From the NCBI RefSeq assembly GCF_018398425.1, contig NZ_JADPMV010000001.1, positions 2,604,001-2,668,000 of the forward strand: 64,000 nucleotides of DNA, in the 5' to 3' direction. This document shows positions 25,273 to 37,067 of the stretch, piece after piece. The DNA comes from Pseudomonas lalucatii. GTDB taxonomy: Bacteria > Pseudomonadota > Gammaproteobacteria > Pseudomonadales > Pseudomonadaceae. Made by a program: the position numbers and the translations under genes. Positions within the stretch are counted from its first letter, which is position 1; each line of letters opens with the position of its first letter. The notes beneath the pieces are model-generated. The model made no database searches, was not told the origin of the DNA, and worked only from the letters and a program-made list of their open reading frames with translations.

Positions 25273-26532
25273 TCAGGCCCCGGCCAGACGCTGCCGGCGG
25301 AAGTACAGCGGCAGCAGGACCAGCACCCCGGCGCCCAGCACGCCGGCGGCGAGGAACAGCCCGGCGTAGCCGAGCCAGGTGGCCAGCAGGCCGCTGGCCG
25401 CCCCCACCAGGCCGCCCAGCAGCAGCTGCGCCGAGGCCTGCAGGGTGAAGTCGGCGCCCTCGTGCTCGGCGCGGCACTGACGCATCATCGCGGCGAACAG
25501 CGCCACCGTGGACATGCCGTCGGCCGCCTGCTCGAACAGCGCCAGGCCATAGACCAGGGCGTGGTTGTCGCCGGCCTGCACCAGCGCGGCCATGGCGCCG
25601 ATGCCCAGGGCCTGCAGCGCGCCGAACAGCAGCAGCGCCCGTAGCACGCCGAGGCGCGCGTAGAGCAGGCCGCCGAGCAGCGCCCCGGCGATGCCCACCA
25701 GGCTGCTGATCAGGGTCAGCCGCCCCAGTTCGGCGGCGCTCCAGCCCTGGTCCACCAGCATCGGCTTGATCATCGGCGAGCCCAGGGCGTCGCCCAGCTT
25801 GAAACTCAGCAGCACCGCCAGCCACAGGCCCATGCCCGGCAGCGCCAGCAGGCCGCGGTAGTGCCGCAGCAGCAGCCCGGGACCCGCTGGCTCGGCCAGC
25901 GCCGGGCGAAAAGGCAGGCGCTCGCGTTCGGCGAAACGCCAGATCGGCACCAGGGTGAGCAGCAGCAACAGCAGCAACAGGCCCATCGACAGGCTCCAGC
26001 CGACACTGTCGTAGACCAGCAGCAGACCGCTGCCGCTGACCAGCATGCCGACCTTGTAGCCGCCCACCTGCAGGCTGTTGCCCAGGCCGCGCCAGCGCTC
26101 CGGCAGCAGGCGCACGGTGAGGCCGTCGGTGGCGATGTCCTGGGTCGCCGCCGCCAGGTTGACCAGCAGCAGCAGGCCCAGCAGCAGCGGCAGCTGGCGG
26201 CCGAACAGCTCGCCCGGCGCCAGCAGGGCCAGGCCCGCGACGACCAGGGCGATGCCGCCCTGCAGCGGCAGGATCCAGCCGCGGTGATGGCCCAGGCGCG
26301 GCGATGACAGGCGGTCGACCCAGGGCGCCCACAGCACCTTGAGCAGCCAGGGCAGGGCCAGCAGCTTGAGCAGACCGATCAGCGCCAGGTCGACGCCGTG
26401 CTGGCGCAGCAGCACCGGCAGGGAATGGGCGATCAGCCCCGAGGGCAGGCCCTGGGCGCAATAGAGCGAGGCCAGCAACAGCAGGGTGGTATTGGCGGGG
26501 CGATCCGGGGAAGCGAGGCGAGGGGCCGGCAT
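25273..26532 (-). CDS. MFS transporter, AmpG-like
   Basis: The 419-residue protein has about 12 membrane segments. YCAQGLPSGL near the N-terminus, WAPWVDRLSSPRLGHHRGWILPLQ between segments 2 and 3, and ATQDIATDGLTV resemble the AmpG/acetyl-CoA transporter group of the major facilitator superfamily. AmpG imports anhydromuropeptides and is linked to beta-lactamase induction, but the group is broad and the substrate cannot be fixed. The gene is convergent with zwf, with an 11-base gap. There is no link to the OXA gene 12 kb away. Confidence 0.8.
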   Translation of the reverse strand: MPAPRLASPDRPANTTLLLLASLYCAQGLPSGLIAHSLPVLLRQHGVDLALIGLLKLLALPWLLKVLWAPWVDRLSSPRLGHHRGWILPLQGGIALVVAGLALLAPGELFGRQLPLLLGLLLLVNLAAATQDIATDGLTVRLLPERWRGLGNSLQVGGYKVGMLVSGSGLLLVYDSVGWSLSMGLLLLLLLLTLVPIWRFAERERLPFRPALAEPAGPGLLLRHYRGLLALPGMGLWLAVLLSFKLGDALGSPMIKPMLVDQGWSAAELGRLTLISSLVGIAGALLGGLLYARLGVLRALLLFGALQALGIGAMAALVQAGDNHALVYGLALFEQAADGMSTVALFAAMMRQCRAEHEGADFTLQASAQLLLGGLVGAASGLLATWLGYAGLFLAAGVLGAGVLVLLPLYFRRQRLAGA

Positions 26533-26617
26533 GCTGTCCTCATGGCGGGCTGGCGGGCGCAGCGACAGTAACCAGCGCCCCGCCGCGAGACAAGAGCAGC
26601 CGCGCCGCTCCCCCGCC

Positions 26618-29503
26618 TCAGCCCGGCAGCACCGCGGCCTGCTCGCGCAGCAGCTGGGCGAAGGCCGACGCCTCCACCGGCCGGCTGATCAGGTAGCCCT
26701 GCAGCTCGTCGCAGTGCTGGGCCTTGAGGAAGTCCATCTGCGCCTGGGTCTCCACCCCCTCGGCGACCACCTTGAGCTCCAGACCGTGGGCCATGGCGAT
26801 GATCGCCCGGGTGATCGCCGCATCCTCGCCGCCCGCCGCCAGGTCGCGGATGAAGCTCTGGTCGATCTTCACGTAGTCCACCGGGAAGCGCTTGAGGTAG
26901 CTGAGCGAGGAGTAGCCGGTGCCGAAGTCGTCAATCGCCAGCTTGACCCCCAGGTCGCGCAGCTGCTGGAAGGTGGCGATGACGCTCTCGACGTTGTCCA
27001 GCAGCTGGCTCTCGGTCAGCTCCAGCTCCAGCAGGTCGGGGGCCAGGCCGGTTTCCTCGAGCACCTGGCGCACCAGACTGGTCAGGTTGCCCTGGCGCAG
27101 CTGATGCACCGACAGGTTGACCGACACGCGGATCTCGGCCAGGCCCTGGCGCTGCCACTCGCGCGCCTGCTGGCAGGCCTGGCGCAGCACGAACTCGCCG
27201 ATCGGCGCGATCAGCCCGGTTTCCTCGGCCAGGCCGATGAACTCGCCCGGCGGCACCAGGCCCAGCTGCGGGTGCCGCCAGCGCACCAGCGCCTCGGCGG
27301 CCTTGACGCTGTCGTCGGCCAGGCACAGCTTGGGCTGGTAGAAGACCTCCAGCTGGTCCTCGGCGATCGCCTTGCGCAGCTGGTTCTCCAGCTGCAGGCG
27401 TTCCAGGGTGCAGGCCTGCAGGTTGTCGGTGAAGAACTGGAAGGTGTTGCCGCCCAGGTGTTTGGCATGCTGCATGGCCATGTTGGCCTGGCTGATCAGC
27501 GCGGAGATCTCCCGCGCGTTGTCCGGCAGCAGGCTGATGCCGATCGAGGCGCTGATCACCAGCTCCTGGTCGCCGACCACCAACGGCAGGCGCAGCTTGG
27601 CCAGCAGGCGGCTGGCCATGCGCGCCAGGCTCGACAGGCTGCCGTAGGAGTCGAGCAGCACGGCGAACTCGTCGCCGGACAGCCGGGCGATGCAGTCCGC
27701 CTCGGGGGCGGCCTGGGTCAGGCGCTGGCTCATCTGGCGCAACAGCTGGTCGGCCAGGTCGTGGCCGAGGCTGTCGTTGAGCAGCTTGAAGCGGTCCAGG
27801 TCGATATGCAGCAGGGCCAGGCTGCGGCGGTTCTGCCGGGCGCGCTGGGCGGCCTCGTGCAGGCGCTGCTTGAACAGGCTGCGGTTGGCCAGGCCGGTCA
27901 GCTCGTCGTAGTGCGACAGGTAGCGCAGGCGCTCCTCGGTCTCGCGCCGCGCCGACAGGTCGGCGAAGAAGCCGACGATATGGCTGACCTGGCCCTTGGC
28001 ATCGCGCACCACCTTGAGCTGCAGCCACTGCGGGTACAGCTCGCCGTTCTTGCGCGTCTCGATCAGTTCGCCCTGCCAGCTGCCGATCGCCTCCAGCTCC
28101 AGGCGGATCGACTGGTACTGGCGCCGCGACTCGCGGCTGCTGATCAGGGTCGCCACGTTCTTGCCCACCAGCTCGTCCTCGCGGTAGCCGGTGACCTGGA
28201 GGAAGGCCTGGTTGGCCGCCAGCAGGCGGTAGTCCGGGTCGAGGATGACGATGCCCTCGCTGGCCGCATCGAACACCGTGGCGGCCAGCCGTTGCTGCTG
28301 CTCCAGGCGCTTGCGCGCGCTGATGTCGCGGCGGGTGCCGAGCATGCGCAGCACCCGGCCCTGATCGTCGCGTTCCACCGCGCGACCACGGTCCTCTATC
28401 CACACCCAGTGGCCGGCGGCGTGCTGGATGCGGTACTCGATCTGGTAGCCGTCGCTTTGCCCCTTGAAGTGCTCGACCAGGGCCCGGCGCAGCAGCGGCA
28501 GGTCCTCCGGGTGCAGGCGCGGCTTGAGGTCGCGCAGCATGATCTGCACGGCCTCCGGCTCCAGACCGAACAGCTCCTTGAGGTGCGAGTGGTGCACCTC
28601 GTCGCTTTGCAGGTTCCAGTCCCACAGCCCCAGCTCGCTGGCCTCCAGGGCCAGGGCCAGGCGCGCCTGGCTCTTGCCCAGGGCCTGGGTGGCGGCGTCC
28701 AGCTCCAGGGTGCGCTCGGCCACGCGCCCCTCCAGCTCGCCGTGGGCCTCGCGCAGCTCGCGCTCGGCCCGGCGGCGCTGCTCGACCTCGCGCGCCAACT
28801 CGGCGTTGAGGCCCTCGGCCTGGCGCTTGGCGTGTTCCAGGTGGTCGATCAGCGCCTGGTTCTGGAAGCGCTGCAGCAGGCTGCGCTGCACCAGGCGGTT
28901 GACCTGCCAGGCCACCACCAGCAGGGCCAGGCTCAGGATCACCCCGAGCAGGCCCCAGCCCTGCAGCAGGCGCTGGTCGCTCAGCAGCAGGTAGGTCAGG
29001 GTCGGCAACAGGCAGGGCAAGACGAAGGTCAGGAAAGCCGTCAGGCTGATGGCATAGGCGACGCTGGCGGAGAGGATCGCCGCGCAGATCAGGCCATAGA
29101 GCAGGGCCTGCTGGAAGAACTGGTCGGCCGGCACCAGGGCGATGGCGGCGAAGGCCAGGGTCAGGCCGGAGGCGGCGGCGCCGAACAGGAAGCGCCGCTG
29201 CCACCGCGGGTGGGCCTGGCGCTGCGCCGGGGCCATGCTGAAGGCCTGCACCTGGACCAGACGCAACACCGCCAGCAGCACCAGCCAGACCAGCCAGCCG
29301 CCGAGCAGCAGGCGGGTCTGCGGGGACCACAGCAGGTAGGCGCAGACCAGGCCGTTGAGCAGCATCAACAGGGTCGGCACCCGCGAGCCCTGATAGAGCA
29401 GGCGGGTCCGCTCGACGGCGAACTGCGTGGCGAACTGTCGCTGGATAGGGCTGCCGCTGTCGGGCGGCAACTCCGCGGAGGGGGCATTTGTGCTGGCTGT
29501 CAT
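26618..29503 (-). CDS. Membrane-bound PAS-GGDEF-EAL cyclic-di-GMP protein
   Basis: The 961-residue protein has about five membrane helices in residues 40-205, a coiled coil to about 290, two PAS domains with PAC tails (about 295-525), a GGDEF domain (about 535-695) and an EAL domain (about 710-955). The GGDEF signature reads RLSGDEF, with serine for the first glycine. The EAL domain keeps [22 protein letters not shown] and VAEGVET, so phosphodiesterase activity is likely; cyclase activity is possible because SGDEF variants can be active. It corresponds by position to the GGDEF/EAL gene upstream of uvrD in P. aeruginosa and is divergent from uvrD. Confidence 0.93.
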   Translation of the reverse strand: MTASTNAPSAELPPDSGSPIQRQFATQFAVERTRLLYQGSRVPTLLMLLNGLVCAYLLWSPQTRLLLGGWLVWLVLLAVLRLVQVQAFSMAPAQRQAHPRWQRRFLFGAAASGLTLAFAAIALVPADQFFQQALLYGLICAAILSASVAYAISLTAFLTFVLPCLLPTLTYLLLSDQRLLQGWGLLGVILSLALLVVAWQVNRLVQRSLLQRFQNQALIDHLEHAKRQAEGLNAELAREVEQRRRAERELREAHGELEGRVAERTLELDAATQALGKSQARLALALEASELGLWDWNLQSDEVHHSHLKELFGLEPEAVQIMLRDLKPRLHPEDLPLLRRALVEHFKGQSDGYQIEYRIQHAAGHWVWIEDRGRAVERDDQGRVLRMLGTRRDISARKRLEQQQRLAATVFDAASEGIVILDPDYRLLAANQAFLQVTGYREDELVGKNVATLISSRESRRQYQSIRLELEAIGSWQGELIETRKNGELYPQWLQLKVVRDAKGQVSHIVGFFADLSARRETEERLRYLSHYDELTGLANRSLFKQRLHEAAQRARQNRRSLALLHIDLDRFKLLNDSLGHDLADQLLRQMSQRLTQAAPEADCIARLSGDEFAVLLDSYGSLSSLARMASRLLAKLRLPLVVGDQELVISASIGISLLPDNAREISALISQANMAMQHAKHLGGNTFQFFTDNLQACTLERLQLENQLRKAIAEDQLEVFYQPKLCLADDSVKAAEALVRWRHPQLGLVPPGEFIGLAEETGLIAPIGEFVLRQACQQAREWQRQGLAEIRVSVNLSVHQLRQGNLTSLVRQVLEETGLAPDLLELELTESQLLDNVESVIATFQQLRDLGVKLAIDDFGTGYSSLSYLKRFPVDYVKIDQSFIRDLAAGGEDAAITRAIIAMAHGLELKVVAEGVETQAQMDFLKAQHCDELQGYLISRPVEASAFAQLLREQAAVLPG

Positions 29504-29724
29504 AGGCGGTGTTCTTGTAGTGGTTGCCTAGGCGTCGGCGGAGCATACCCGAGCCAGACGCCTCGCCCAAGGAGCTTGCACGCATTTCCCGACGCCCACC
29601 GCAGAGCCTGCGTGTGGCCTCGAGCGCGCGACCGGGCGCCGCCAGGCTGACCCGCCGGTCGTCGATTGCCGCGCACCGGCCGCGGCGGTTTGCCCTGCCG
29701 GCCCCCGCCCCCTAGAATGCCGCG

Positions 29725-31911
<2,187 letters not shown>

Positions 31912-31954
31912 CAAGACCAACAACCACACCACTGCGCAATTGGGGAGATTCTCG

Positions 31955-33049
31955 ATGAACCGCCGTTTCCTGTTCGGCACCGCCGCGGCCCTGCTGGCCG
32001 CCATCGGCCTGGCCGGCTGCAAGGATGAACAAGCCAGCACGGAGCAGGCCGCGGCCGAGCCGGTGCAGCGTTTCGAATGGAAGATGGTCACCGCCTGGCC
32101 GAAGAATTTCCCCGGCCTGGGCACCGCCGCCGAGCGCCTGGCCGAGCGCGTGGCGACCATGAGCGGCGGCCGCCTGAGCATCAAGGTCTACGCCGGCGGC
32201 GAACTGGTGCCGCCGCTGGAGGTGTTCGACGCGGTGTCGCGCGGCACCGCCGAACTGGGCCACGGCGCCGCCTACTACTGGAAGGGCAAGGTGCCGGCCG
32301 CGCAGTTCTTCACCGCGGTGCCCTTCGGCCTGTCCACCAGCGAGATGAACGCCTGGCTGAGCAAGGGCGGCGGCCAGGCGCTGTGGGACGAGGCCTATGC
32401 CCCCCACGGCGTGAAACCCCTGGCGGTGGGCAACACCGGCATGCAGATGGGCGGCTGGTACAACAAGGAGATCAGCTCCCTGGACGACCTCAAGGGCCTG
32501 AAGATCCGCATGCCGGGCCTGGGCGGCGAGGTCCTCGGCCGCCTCGGCGCGACCACCGTGAACCTGCCCGGCGGCGAGATCTTCACCGCCCTGCAGACCA
32601 ATGCGATCGACGCCACCGACTGGGTCAGTCCTTACAACGACCTGGCCTTCGGCCTGCACAAGGCGGCCAAGTTCTACTACTACCCCGGCTGGCAGGAGCC
32701 CCAGGCGGTACTCGAACTGCTGATCAACCAGAAGGCCCTCGACGGCCTGCCGGCCGACCTGCAGGCGATCCTCACCGAGGCGGCCCGGGCGGCCAACCAG
32801 GACATGCTGGACGACTACGTCTACCACAACGCCCTGGCCCTGGATCAGCTCAAGCAGCAGGGCACCCTGCTCAAGCGCTTCCCCGACGAGGTGCTGGCGG
32901 CCATGCAGTACCAGGCCGAGGCGGTGCTCGGCGAGCTGGCCGCGCAGAGCGAGCTGAACGGCCGCATCTGGGCCTCGATGAAGGCCTTCCAGGCCCAGGT
33001 CAGCCAGATGCACCAGCTGTCCGAGCAGGAGCTGTACAACTGGCGTTGA
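31955..33049 (+). CDS. Lipidated TRAP transporter substrate-binding protein, TakP-like
   Basis: The 364-residue protein belongs to the DctP/TakP family. WPKNFPGLGTAAERLAE, GELVPPLEVFDAV, GNTGMQMGGW, GGEIFTALQTNAIDATDWV and YYYPGWQEP closely follow the 2-oxoacid-binding TakP of Rhodobacter. The N-terminus is a lipoprotein signal, with lipobox LAGC ending at about residue 22, so it should be anchored to the membrane rather than free in the periplasm. The ATG has GGGGAGA upstream. No dctQ or dctM-type permease gene is adjacent, so its partner must be elsewhere. A terminator follows. Confidence 0.88.
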   Translation: MNRRFLFGTAAALLAAIGLAGCKDEQASTEQAAAEPVQRFEWKMVTAWPKNFPGLGTAAERLAERVATMSGGRLSIKVYAGGELVPPLEVFDAVSRGTAELGHGAAYYWKGKVPAAQFFTAVPFGLSTSEMNAWLSKGGGQALWDEAYAPHGVKPLAVGNTGMQMGGWYNKEISSLDDLKGLKIRMPGLGGEVLGRLGATTVNLPGGEIFTALQTNAIDATDWVSPYNDLAFGLHKAAKFYYYPGWQEPQAVLELLINQKALDGLPADLQAILTEAARAANQDMLDDYVYHNALALDQLKQQGTLLKRFPDEVLAAMQYQAEAVLGELAAQSELNGRIWASMKAFQAQVSQMHQLSEQELYNWR

Positions 33050-33073
33050 GCCCCCGCCGGCCGCACCCTGCAC

Positions 33074-33095
33074 ACGGAGCCTTCGGGCTCCGTTT
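33074..33095 (+). terminator. Terminator after the TRAP binding protein gene
   Basis: ACGGAGCC and GGCTCCGT form an eight-base stem closed by a stable TTCG tetraloop, followed by a short TTTGT run. Confidence 0.7.
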
Positions 33096-33153
33096 GTCGT
33101 TTCAGCCCGCCCCCGCGACACAGCCGGCCCATACTCGATGGCGAGGTGAGCCG

Positions 33154-33732
33154 ATGAAGAAACCCAGCACCACCGCGCCGAAGATCCTCGACACCGCGCT
33201 CGAACTGGCCGACGTCTGCGGCTGGGAGCGCCTGCACCTGTTCGATGTGGCGGCGCAACTGGGGGTCGGCCTGGAGGCCATCGCCGCCCACTACCGCGAC
33301 AAGGATCAGCTGGTGGAGGCCTGGTTCGACCGGGCCGACCAGGCCCTGCTGAGCCGGGCGAAAGCCGCCGACCTGATCCCCCTGGAGCCGGCCAAGCGCC
33401 TGGAAGAACTGCTGATCGCCTGGCTCGACTGCCTGGCCGCGCACCGCGCCGTGACCGGGCAGATGCTGCTGTACAAGCTCGAGCCCGGGCACATCCACCT
33501 GCAGGTGCTCGGCCTGTTGCGCGTCAGCCGCACCGTGCAGTGGTGGCGCGAGGCGGCGCAGCGCCAGTCCATTCACCTGCACCGGATCGCCGAGGAGAGC
33601 CTGCTCAGCGGCGCCTACCTGCGCACCGTGCTCCACTGGCTGCGCCACCCCGAGGAAGACGCCGCCGAGTGCCGCGCCTTCCTGCGCCGGCAACTGCGCT
33701 GCGCTCCACTGCTGATGCTGCTGCGGCCCTAG
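33154..33732 (+). CDS. TetR-family transcriptional regulator
   Basis: The 192-residue protein begins with a TetR-type helix-turn-helix (ILDTALELADVCGWERLHLFDVAAQLGV region, residues 11-38, in short segments) and the following AAHYRDKDQLVEAWFD. The rest is a helical ligand-binding domain rich in leucine and arginine. A GAGGTGAG ribosome site precedes the ATG at 33154. It stands alone between two terminated units, so its target is not evident. A relation to ubiquinone-type COQ9-like regulators is possible from the C-terminal half, but I am not certain. Confidence 0.75.
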   Translation: MKKPSTTAPKILDTALELADVCGWERLHLFDVAAQLGVGLEAIAAHYRDKDQLVEAWFDRADQALLSRAKAADLIPLEPAKRLEELLIAWLDCLAAHRAVTGQMLLYKLEPGHIHLQVLGLLRVSRTVQWWREAAQRQSIHLHRIAEESLLSGAYLRTVLHWLRHPEEDAAECRAFLRRQLRCAPLLMLLRP

Positions 33733-33847
33733 GCAGGCTGCGGCGCCCTTATACAAGCAAAAACCCGAAACACTCTGCGCTGGCGTTCGTCACCCCGGCC
33801 ATGCAAGATGCCGTGCAGAGTTCCAACCCACAAGAGACCGACCGAAC

Positions 33848-34687
33848 ATGCAGCGTTTTCTCAGCATCGCCCTGGCCATGTGCCTGAGCCTGGGCCTTAC
33901 CATGAGTTTCGAAGCCGAAGCCAAACGCCTGGGCGGCGGCAAGTCCTTCGGCTCCGCGCCGAGCCACCAGACCCGCCAGACTGCACCGCAGAGCCAGCCA
34001 GCAGCCACCGCGCCGACCGCCGGTCGTCAGCCCGCCGCGGCCAGCGGCGCCTCGCGCTGGCTCGGCCCCCTGGCCGGCCTGGCCGCCGGTGGCCTGCTCG
34101 CCTCGATGTTCATGGGTGACGGCTTCGAAGGCCTGCAGATCATGGACATGCTGATCTTCGGCCTGATCGCCTTCCTGCTGTTCCGCTTCCTCGCCGCGCG
34201 GCGCAAGAGCCAGCCGGCCATGGCCGGTGGCGCGCCCTACCAGCGGGAAATGCCGACTGCCGCCACGCCGGTGTTCGGCAGCGGCGCCAGCGCCGCGATC
34301 AAGCCGGTGATCAACGCCCCGGCCTGGTTCAACGAGCAGAGCTTCGTCGCCGCCGGCCGCGAGCACTTCCTCAGCCTGCAGCAGCACTGGGATGCTGGCG
34401 AGATGGAGCAGATCGCCGAGTTCGTCACCCCGCAGCTGCTGGAGTTCCTCAAGCGCGAGCGCGCCGAACTGGGCGACGGCTTCCAGTCCACCTACATCGA
34501 CAACCTCGAAGTACAGCTGGACGGCGTCGACGACATGAGCGACAAGACCGTGGCCACCCTGACCTTCAGCGGCCTGTCGAAGACCTCGCGCTTCGACCAG
34601 GGCGAGGCCTTCAGCGAAAGCTGGCGCCTGGAGCGGGCGGTCGGCGACAACCAGCCCTGGCTGGTGGCGGGCATCCGCCAGAACTGA
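33848..34687 (+). CDS. Tim44-like domain membrane protein
   Basis: The 279-residue protein starts with a signal-like segment and the typical KRLGGGKSFG after it, then a Gln/Ala/Pro-rich linker, two short hydrophobic stretches (LAGLAAGGLLASMF and MLIFGLIAFLLFRFL, about residues 75-120), and a C-terminal Tim44-like domain of about 140 residues (EHFLSLQQHWDAGEMEQI; LTFSGLSKTSRFDQGEAF). Bacterial members are inner-membrane proteins of unknown role and are named only for similarity to the mitochondrial import subunit. A strong terminator follows. Confidence 0.87.
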   Translation: MQRFLSIALAMCLSLGLTMSFEAEAKRLGGGKSFGSAPSHQTRQTAPQSQPAATAPTAGRQPAAASGASRWLGPLAGLAAGGLLASMFMGDGFEGLQIMDMLIFGLIAFLLFRFLAARRKSQPAMAGGAPYQREMPTAATPVFGSGASAAIKPVINAPAWFNEQSFVAAGREHFLSLQQHWDAGEMEQIAEFVTPQLLEFLKRERAELGDGFQSTYIDNLEVQLDGVDDMSDKTVATLTFSGLSKTSRFDQGEAFSESWRLERAVGDNQPWLVAGIRQN

Positions 34688-34710
34688 TCGGTTCTCCCGC
34701 ACACAGCGAA

Positions 34711-34734
34711 CCCCAGGCTTGCCTGGGGTTTTTT
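34711..34734 (+). terminator. Rho-independent terminator after the Tim44-like gene
   Basis: CCCCAGGC and GCCTGGGG form a perfect stem with a TT apex, followed by six T residues. Confidence 0.93.
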
Positions 34735-34857
34735 ATGCGTGCGCACCAGCGCGGGGCGAGCCGCCTTCAGCGCCGTGCCTTGCCTTGCTTGCCGCTGCCG
34801 TGACGCTGGCGACAGGCGATGGAGCGGCGCCGGTAGTAGAGCGGCGGCCGCACCCTC

Positions 34858-35328
34858 TCAGGTTTGCGGGCACAGCTCGCGGACTTCGGCACGGGGCACC
34901 AGCTTCAGGAACTGCTCGGTGCTCATGTGCACCAGGCTCTCGTGATCGCCGGCCTCGAAGTAGATGTCCTGCTGGCGGGTGAGCAGCGGGTCGACCCGCA
35001 TGTTCATCCCGTAGGGCTCGCCGACCGCCGGCACGGCACCGAGCTCGCAGTCCTTGAACAGACTGGCGATGTCCGACTCGGTGCTCAGGTGCCACAGCTC
35101 GTCACCCTTGCAGACCATGCTCATGTCCAGGTGGCGGTTGGCCGGCACCACGGCCATCAGGTAGTGGCCCTTGCGGTCATCGAGGATCACCGGCTTGGCC
35201 AAGCGCTCGGCCGGCACGCTGGCGACCCGCGCCGACTCCAGGCTGCTCGCCGAATGCGGGTGCGGCACGACATCGAACTGACACTGCGCACGCTCCAGGC
35301 TGCGCTGTAAGGTTGCTGCCATATGCAT
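34858..35328 (-). CDS. YbaK/EbsC-type aminoacyl-tRNA deacylase domain protein
   Basis: The 156-residue product has the YbaK/ProX editing-domain fold: HPHSASSLESARVASVPAERLAK, the conserved lysine region AKPVILDD, MAVVPANRHLD and the GAVPAVGEPYG loop. Such free-standing proteins clear mischarged tRNAs such as Cys- or Ala-tRNAPro; the exact specificity is not readable. MHMAATLQRS at the start has AGGAGG upstream on the minus strand, so the start is well supported. It is divergent from the SMI1/KNR4 gene. Confidence 0.87.
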   Translation of the reverse strand: MHMAATLQRSLERAQCQFDVVPHPHSASSLESARVASVPAERLAKPVILDDRKGHYLMAVVPANRHLDMSMVCKGDELWHLSTESDIASLFKDCELGAVPAVGEPYGMNMRVDPLLTRQQDIYFEAGDHESLVHMSTEQFLKLVPRAEVRELCPQT

Positions 35329-35543
35329 GATGAACCTCCTCTCGCGCCCACTGGCTGGGCTGCAAACCAGACACCGACCCCTGCTTGAATTCTAGTCCCG
35401 GGGCTCGGGCCGGGCAGAAACACTTGCGACTAGCCGAGCGGCGTGAAAGCAGTTCCCGGCCTAACCCACCGGACACGGCAGGCTTTTTCCTGCCGCCGCG
35501 GCTGCTGTATAAAGCCCGTTTCAACGCACGAGAGCCCGTTGCC

Positions 35544-35954
35544 ATGGAAGAAGTCATAGAACAGCTGCGCGAACTGAACGAGCCGGTGCCGGTGCCCCTG
35601 GAACTGCCGGACGAGGAGACCCTGGTGGAGATCCAGGAGCAGATCCTCATCCATCTGCCCTATGCACTGCGCGAGTTTCTGCTGACCGTCAGCGACGTGG
35701 TGTACGGCCGCCTGGAGCCGGTGACCGCCGCAGACCCGCAGTCCCACACCTACCTGCCGGAAGTCGCCTCGCTGGCCTGGTCGCTCGGCGTGCCGCGTGA
35801 GTATGTCCCGCTGTGTGAAGACCACGGCAATTACTACGTGGTGGAAGAAGACGGCACCGTGCTGCTGTGGGAAGCCGATAGCGGCGAGATCAATGAGGAC
35901 GAGAGCTGGGAAACGGTGTGGCACTGGGTGCGCGACGTCTGGCTGGAGAGCTGA
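35544..35954 (+). CDS. SMI1/KNR4 (SUKH) domain protein
   Basis: The 136-residue acidic protein has the SUKH pattern: ELPDEETLVEIQEQI, LPYALREFLLTVSDVVYG, a long loop, then EYVPLCEDHGNYYVVEEDGTV and WETVWHWV. SUKH proteins often act as immunity proteins to polymorphic toxins, but this compact single-domain form is common in pseudomonads without a toxin neighbour, and none is seen here. The start at 35544 follows the family; an in-frame upstream extension to 35385 is unlike it. Function is not established. Confidence 0.82.
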   Translation: MEEVIEQLRELNEPVPVPLELPDEETLVEIQEQILIHLPYALREFLLTVSDVVYGRLEPVTAADPQSHTYLPEVASLAWSLGVPREYVPLCEDHGNYYVVEEDGTVLLWEADSGEINEDESWETVWHWVRDVWLES

Positions 35955-36202
35955 GCGGCCCCCTGCGCCCGCGTCGAGCGCGGGGGGGTTCGCCCTGCTT
36001 GACACCCGGGCGAGCGGCCGCGGATGATGTGCAACAAATCGAACGAACCGCTCGATAATAATTGACGCTCACCCGCCGGGGGCCGCCTCGGCGCCAACCG
36101 CCGACTGCCCGTCTGCGCAGGGATCGAAGCCGCTCCCCACGCAGAGCACAGCCATCGTCCTTGCCTACACTGGACTGACCATCGCCCCTGGAGGACCTCC
36201 CC

Positions 36203-36961
36203 ATGAGCACGCCCGTTATCCTCATCACCGGCGCCGCCGGCGGCCTCGGCCGCGCCATCGCCAAGCGCTTCTCCCAGAGCCACTGGCGAGTCACCGCCAC
36301 CGATGTCGACAAGGGCGGCCTGCATGCACTCAACGGCCAGGTGCCGCTGGACTTCAGCTGCACCGCCGACCTGCGCAGCGCCGGCAACTGCCATGAGCTG
36401 ATCGCCAAGGTCATGGCCAGCACCGGCCGCCTGGACGCCGTGGTCAATGCCGCCGGGGTCTGGCGCGAGGGCGCGGTGGAGCAGTTCGCCGAGGAGGACT
36501 TCGACCTGGTCATGGGGGTCAACCTGAAGGCCGCCTTCTACCTCAGCCAGGCGGCCATCCCCCACCTCAAGGAATTCCGCGGCAGCATCGTCAACATCGC
36601 CAGCGATGCCGGACGCCAGGCCTATCGCGGCTCGGCCGCCTACTGTGCGAGCAAGGCGGCGCTGGTGATGCTGAGCAAGACCCTGGCCCTGGAACTGGCG
36701 GAGCACGGGGTGCGGGTCAACGCGCTATCCCCCGGCGACATCGCCACGCCGATGCTCGACTACCAGGCCGAGCGCTACGGCAAGGGCAACCCCACGGCCT
36801 ACAAGCGCGAGCTGCTCAGCCTCTACCCGCAGGGCCGCGGCGCGCGCTTCCTGCGCCCCGAGGAGGTGGCCGAGATGGTCTGGTACCTGTGCCAGCCCCA
36901 CGCCGAGGCCATCACCGGCGCCGACCTGGCGATCGACTTCGGCCTCTCGGCGGGGCGCTAG
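36203..36961 (+). CDS. Short-chain dehydrogenase/reductase
   Basis: The 252-residue oxidoreductase has the classical SDR pattern: cofactor loop TGAAGGLGRAI near residue 10, NAAG in VVNAAGVWREG, the catalytic serine in NIASDAGR, and YCASK holding the catalytic tyrosine and lysine. An aspartate (ATDVDKG) after the second strand suggests preference for NAD over NADP. A GGAGG ribosome site precedes the ATG. The substrate is unknown. The next gene, a thioesterase, starts 106 bases later and need not be co-transcribed. Confidence 0.88.
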   Translation: MSTPVILITGAAGGLGRAIAKRFSQSHWRVTATDVDKGGLHALNGQVPLDFSCTADLRSAGNCHELIAKVMASTGRLDAVVNAAGVWREGAVEQFAEEDFDLVMGVNLKAAFYLSQAAIPHLKEFRGSIVNIASDAGRQAYRGSAAYCASKAALVMLSKTLALELAEHGVRVNALSPGDIATPMLDYQAERYGKGNPTAYKRELLSLYPQGRGARFLRPEEVAEMVWYLCQPHAEAITGADLAIDFGLSAGR

Positions 36962-37067
36962 GCCGGCCCGCTGGCGCGCGGCAGCGTGACCCGCGCCGGC
37001 CCTGGGTCGTTCTGATAGACAGGGCGCCGGCGCGCCCCGCGCCGTCCCTCAACTGCAAGAGAGCCCC

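Noticed and set aside
23765..26461. Long minus-strand ORF across zwf and the MFS gene
   Set aside because: Its translation has no domain and covers two well-supported genes in other frames.
26486..29650. Very long antisense ORF opposite the GGDEF/EAL gene
   Set aside because: Low-complexity Gln/Ala/Leu-rich translation typical of the antisense frame of a GC-rich gene; the other strand has clear domains.
35544..35954. SUKH-domain protein as an immunity gene of a toxin system
   Set aside because: No toxin, secretion tag or repeat gene lies next to it; the neighbours are unrelated housekeeping-type genes.
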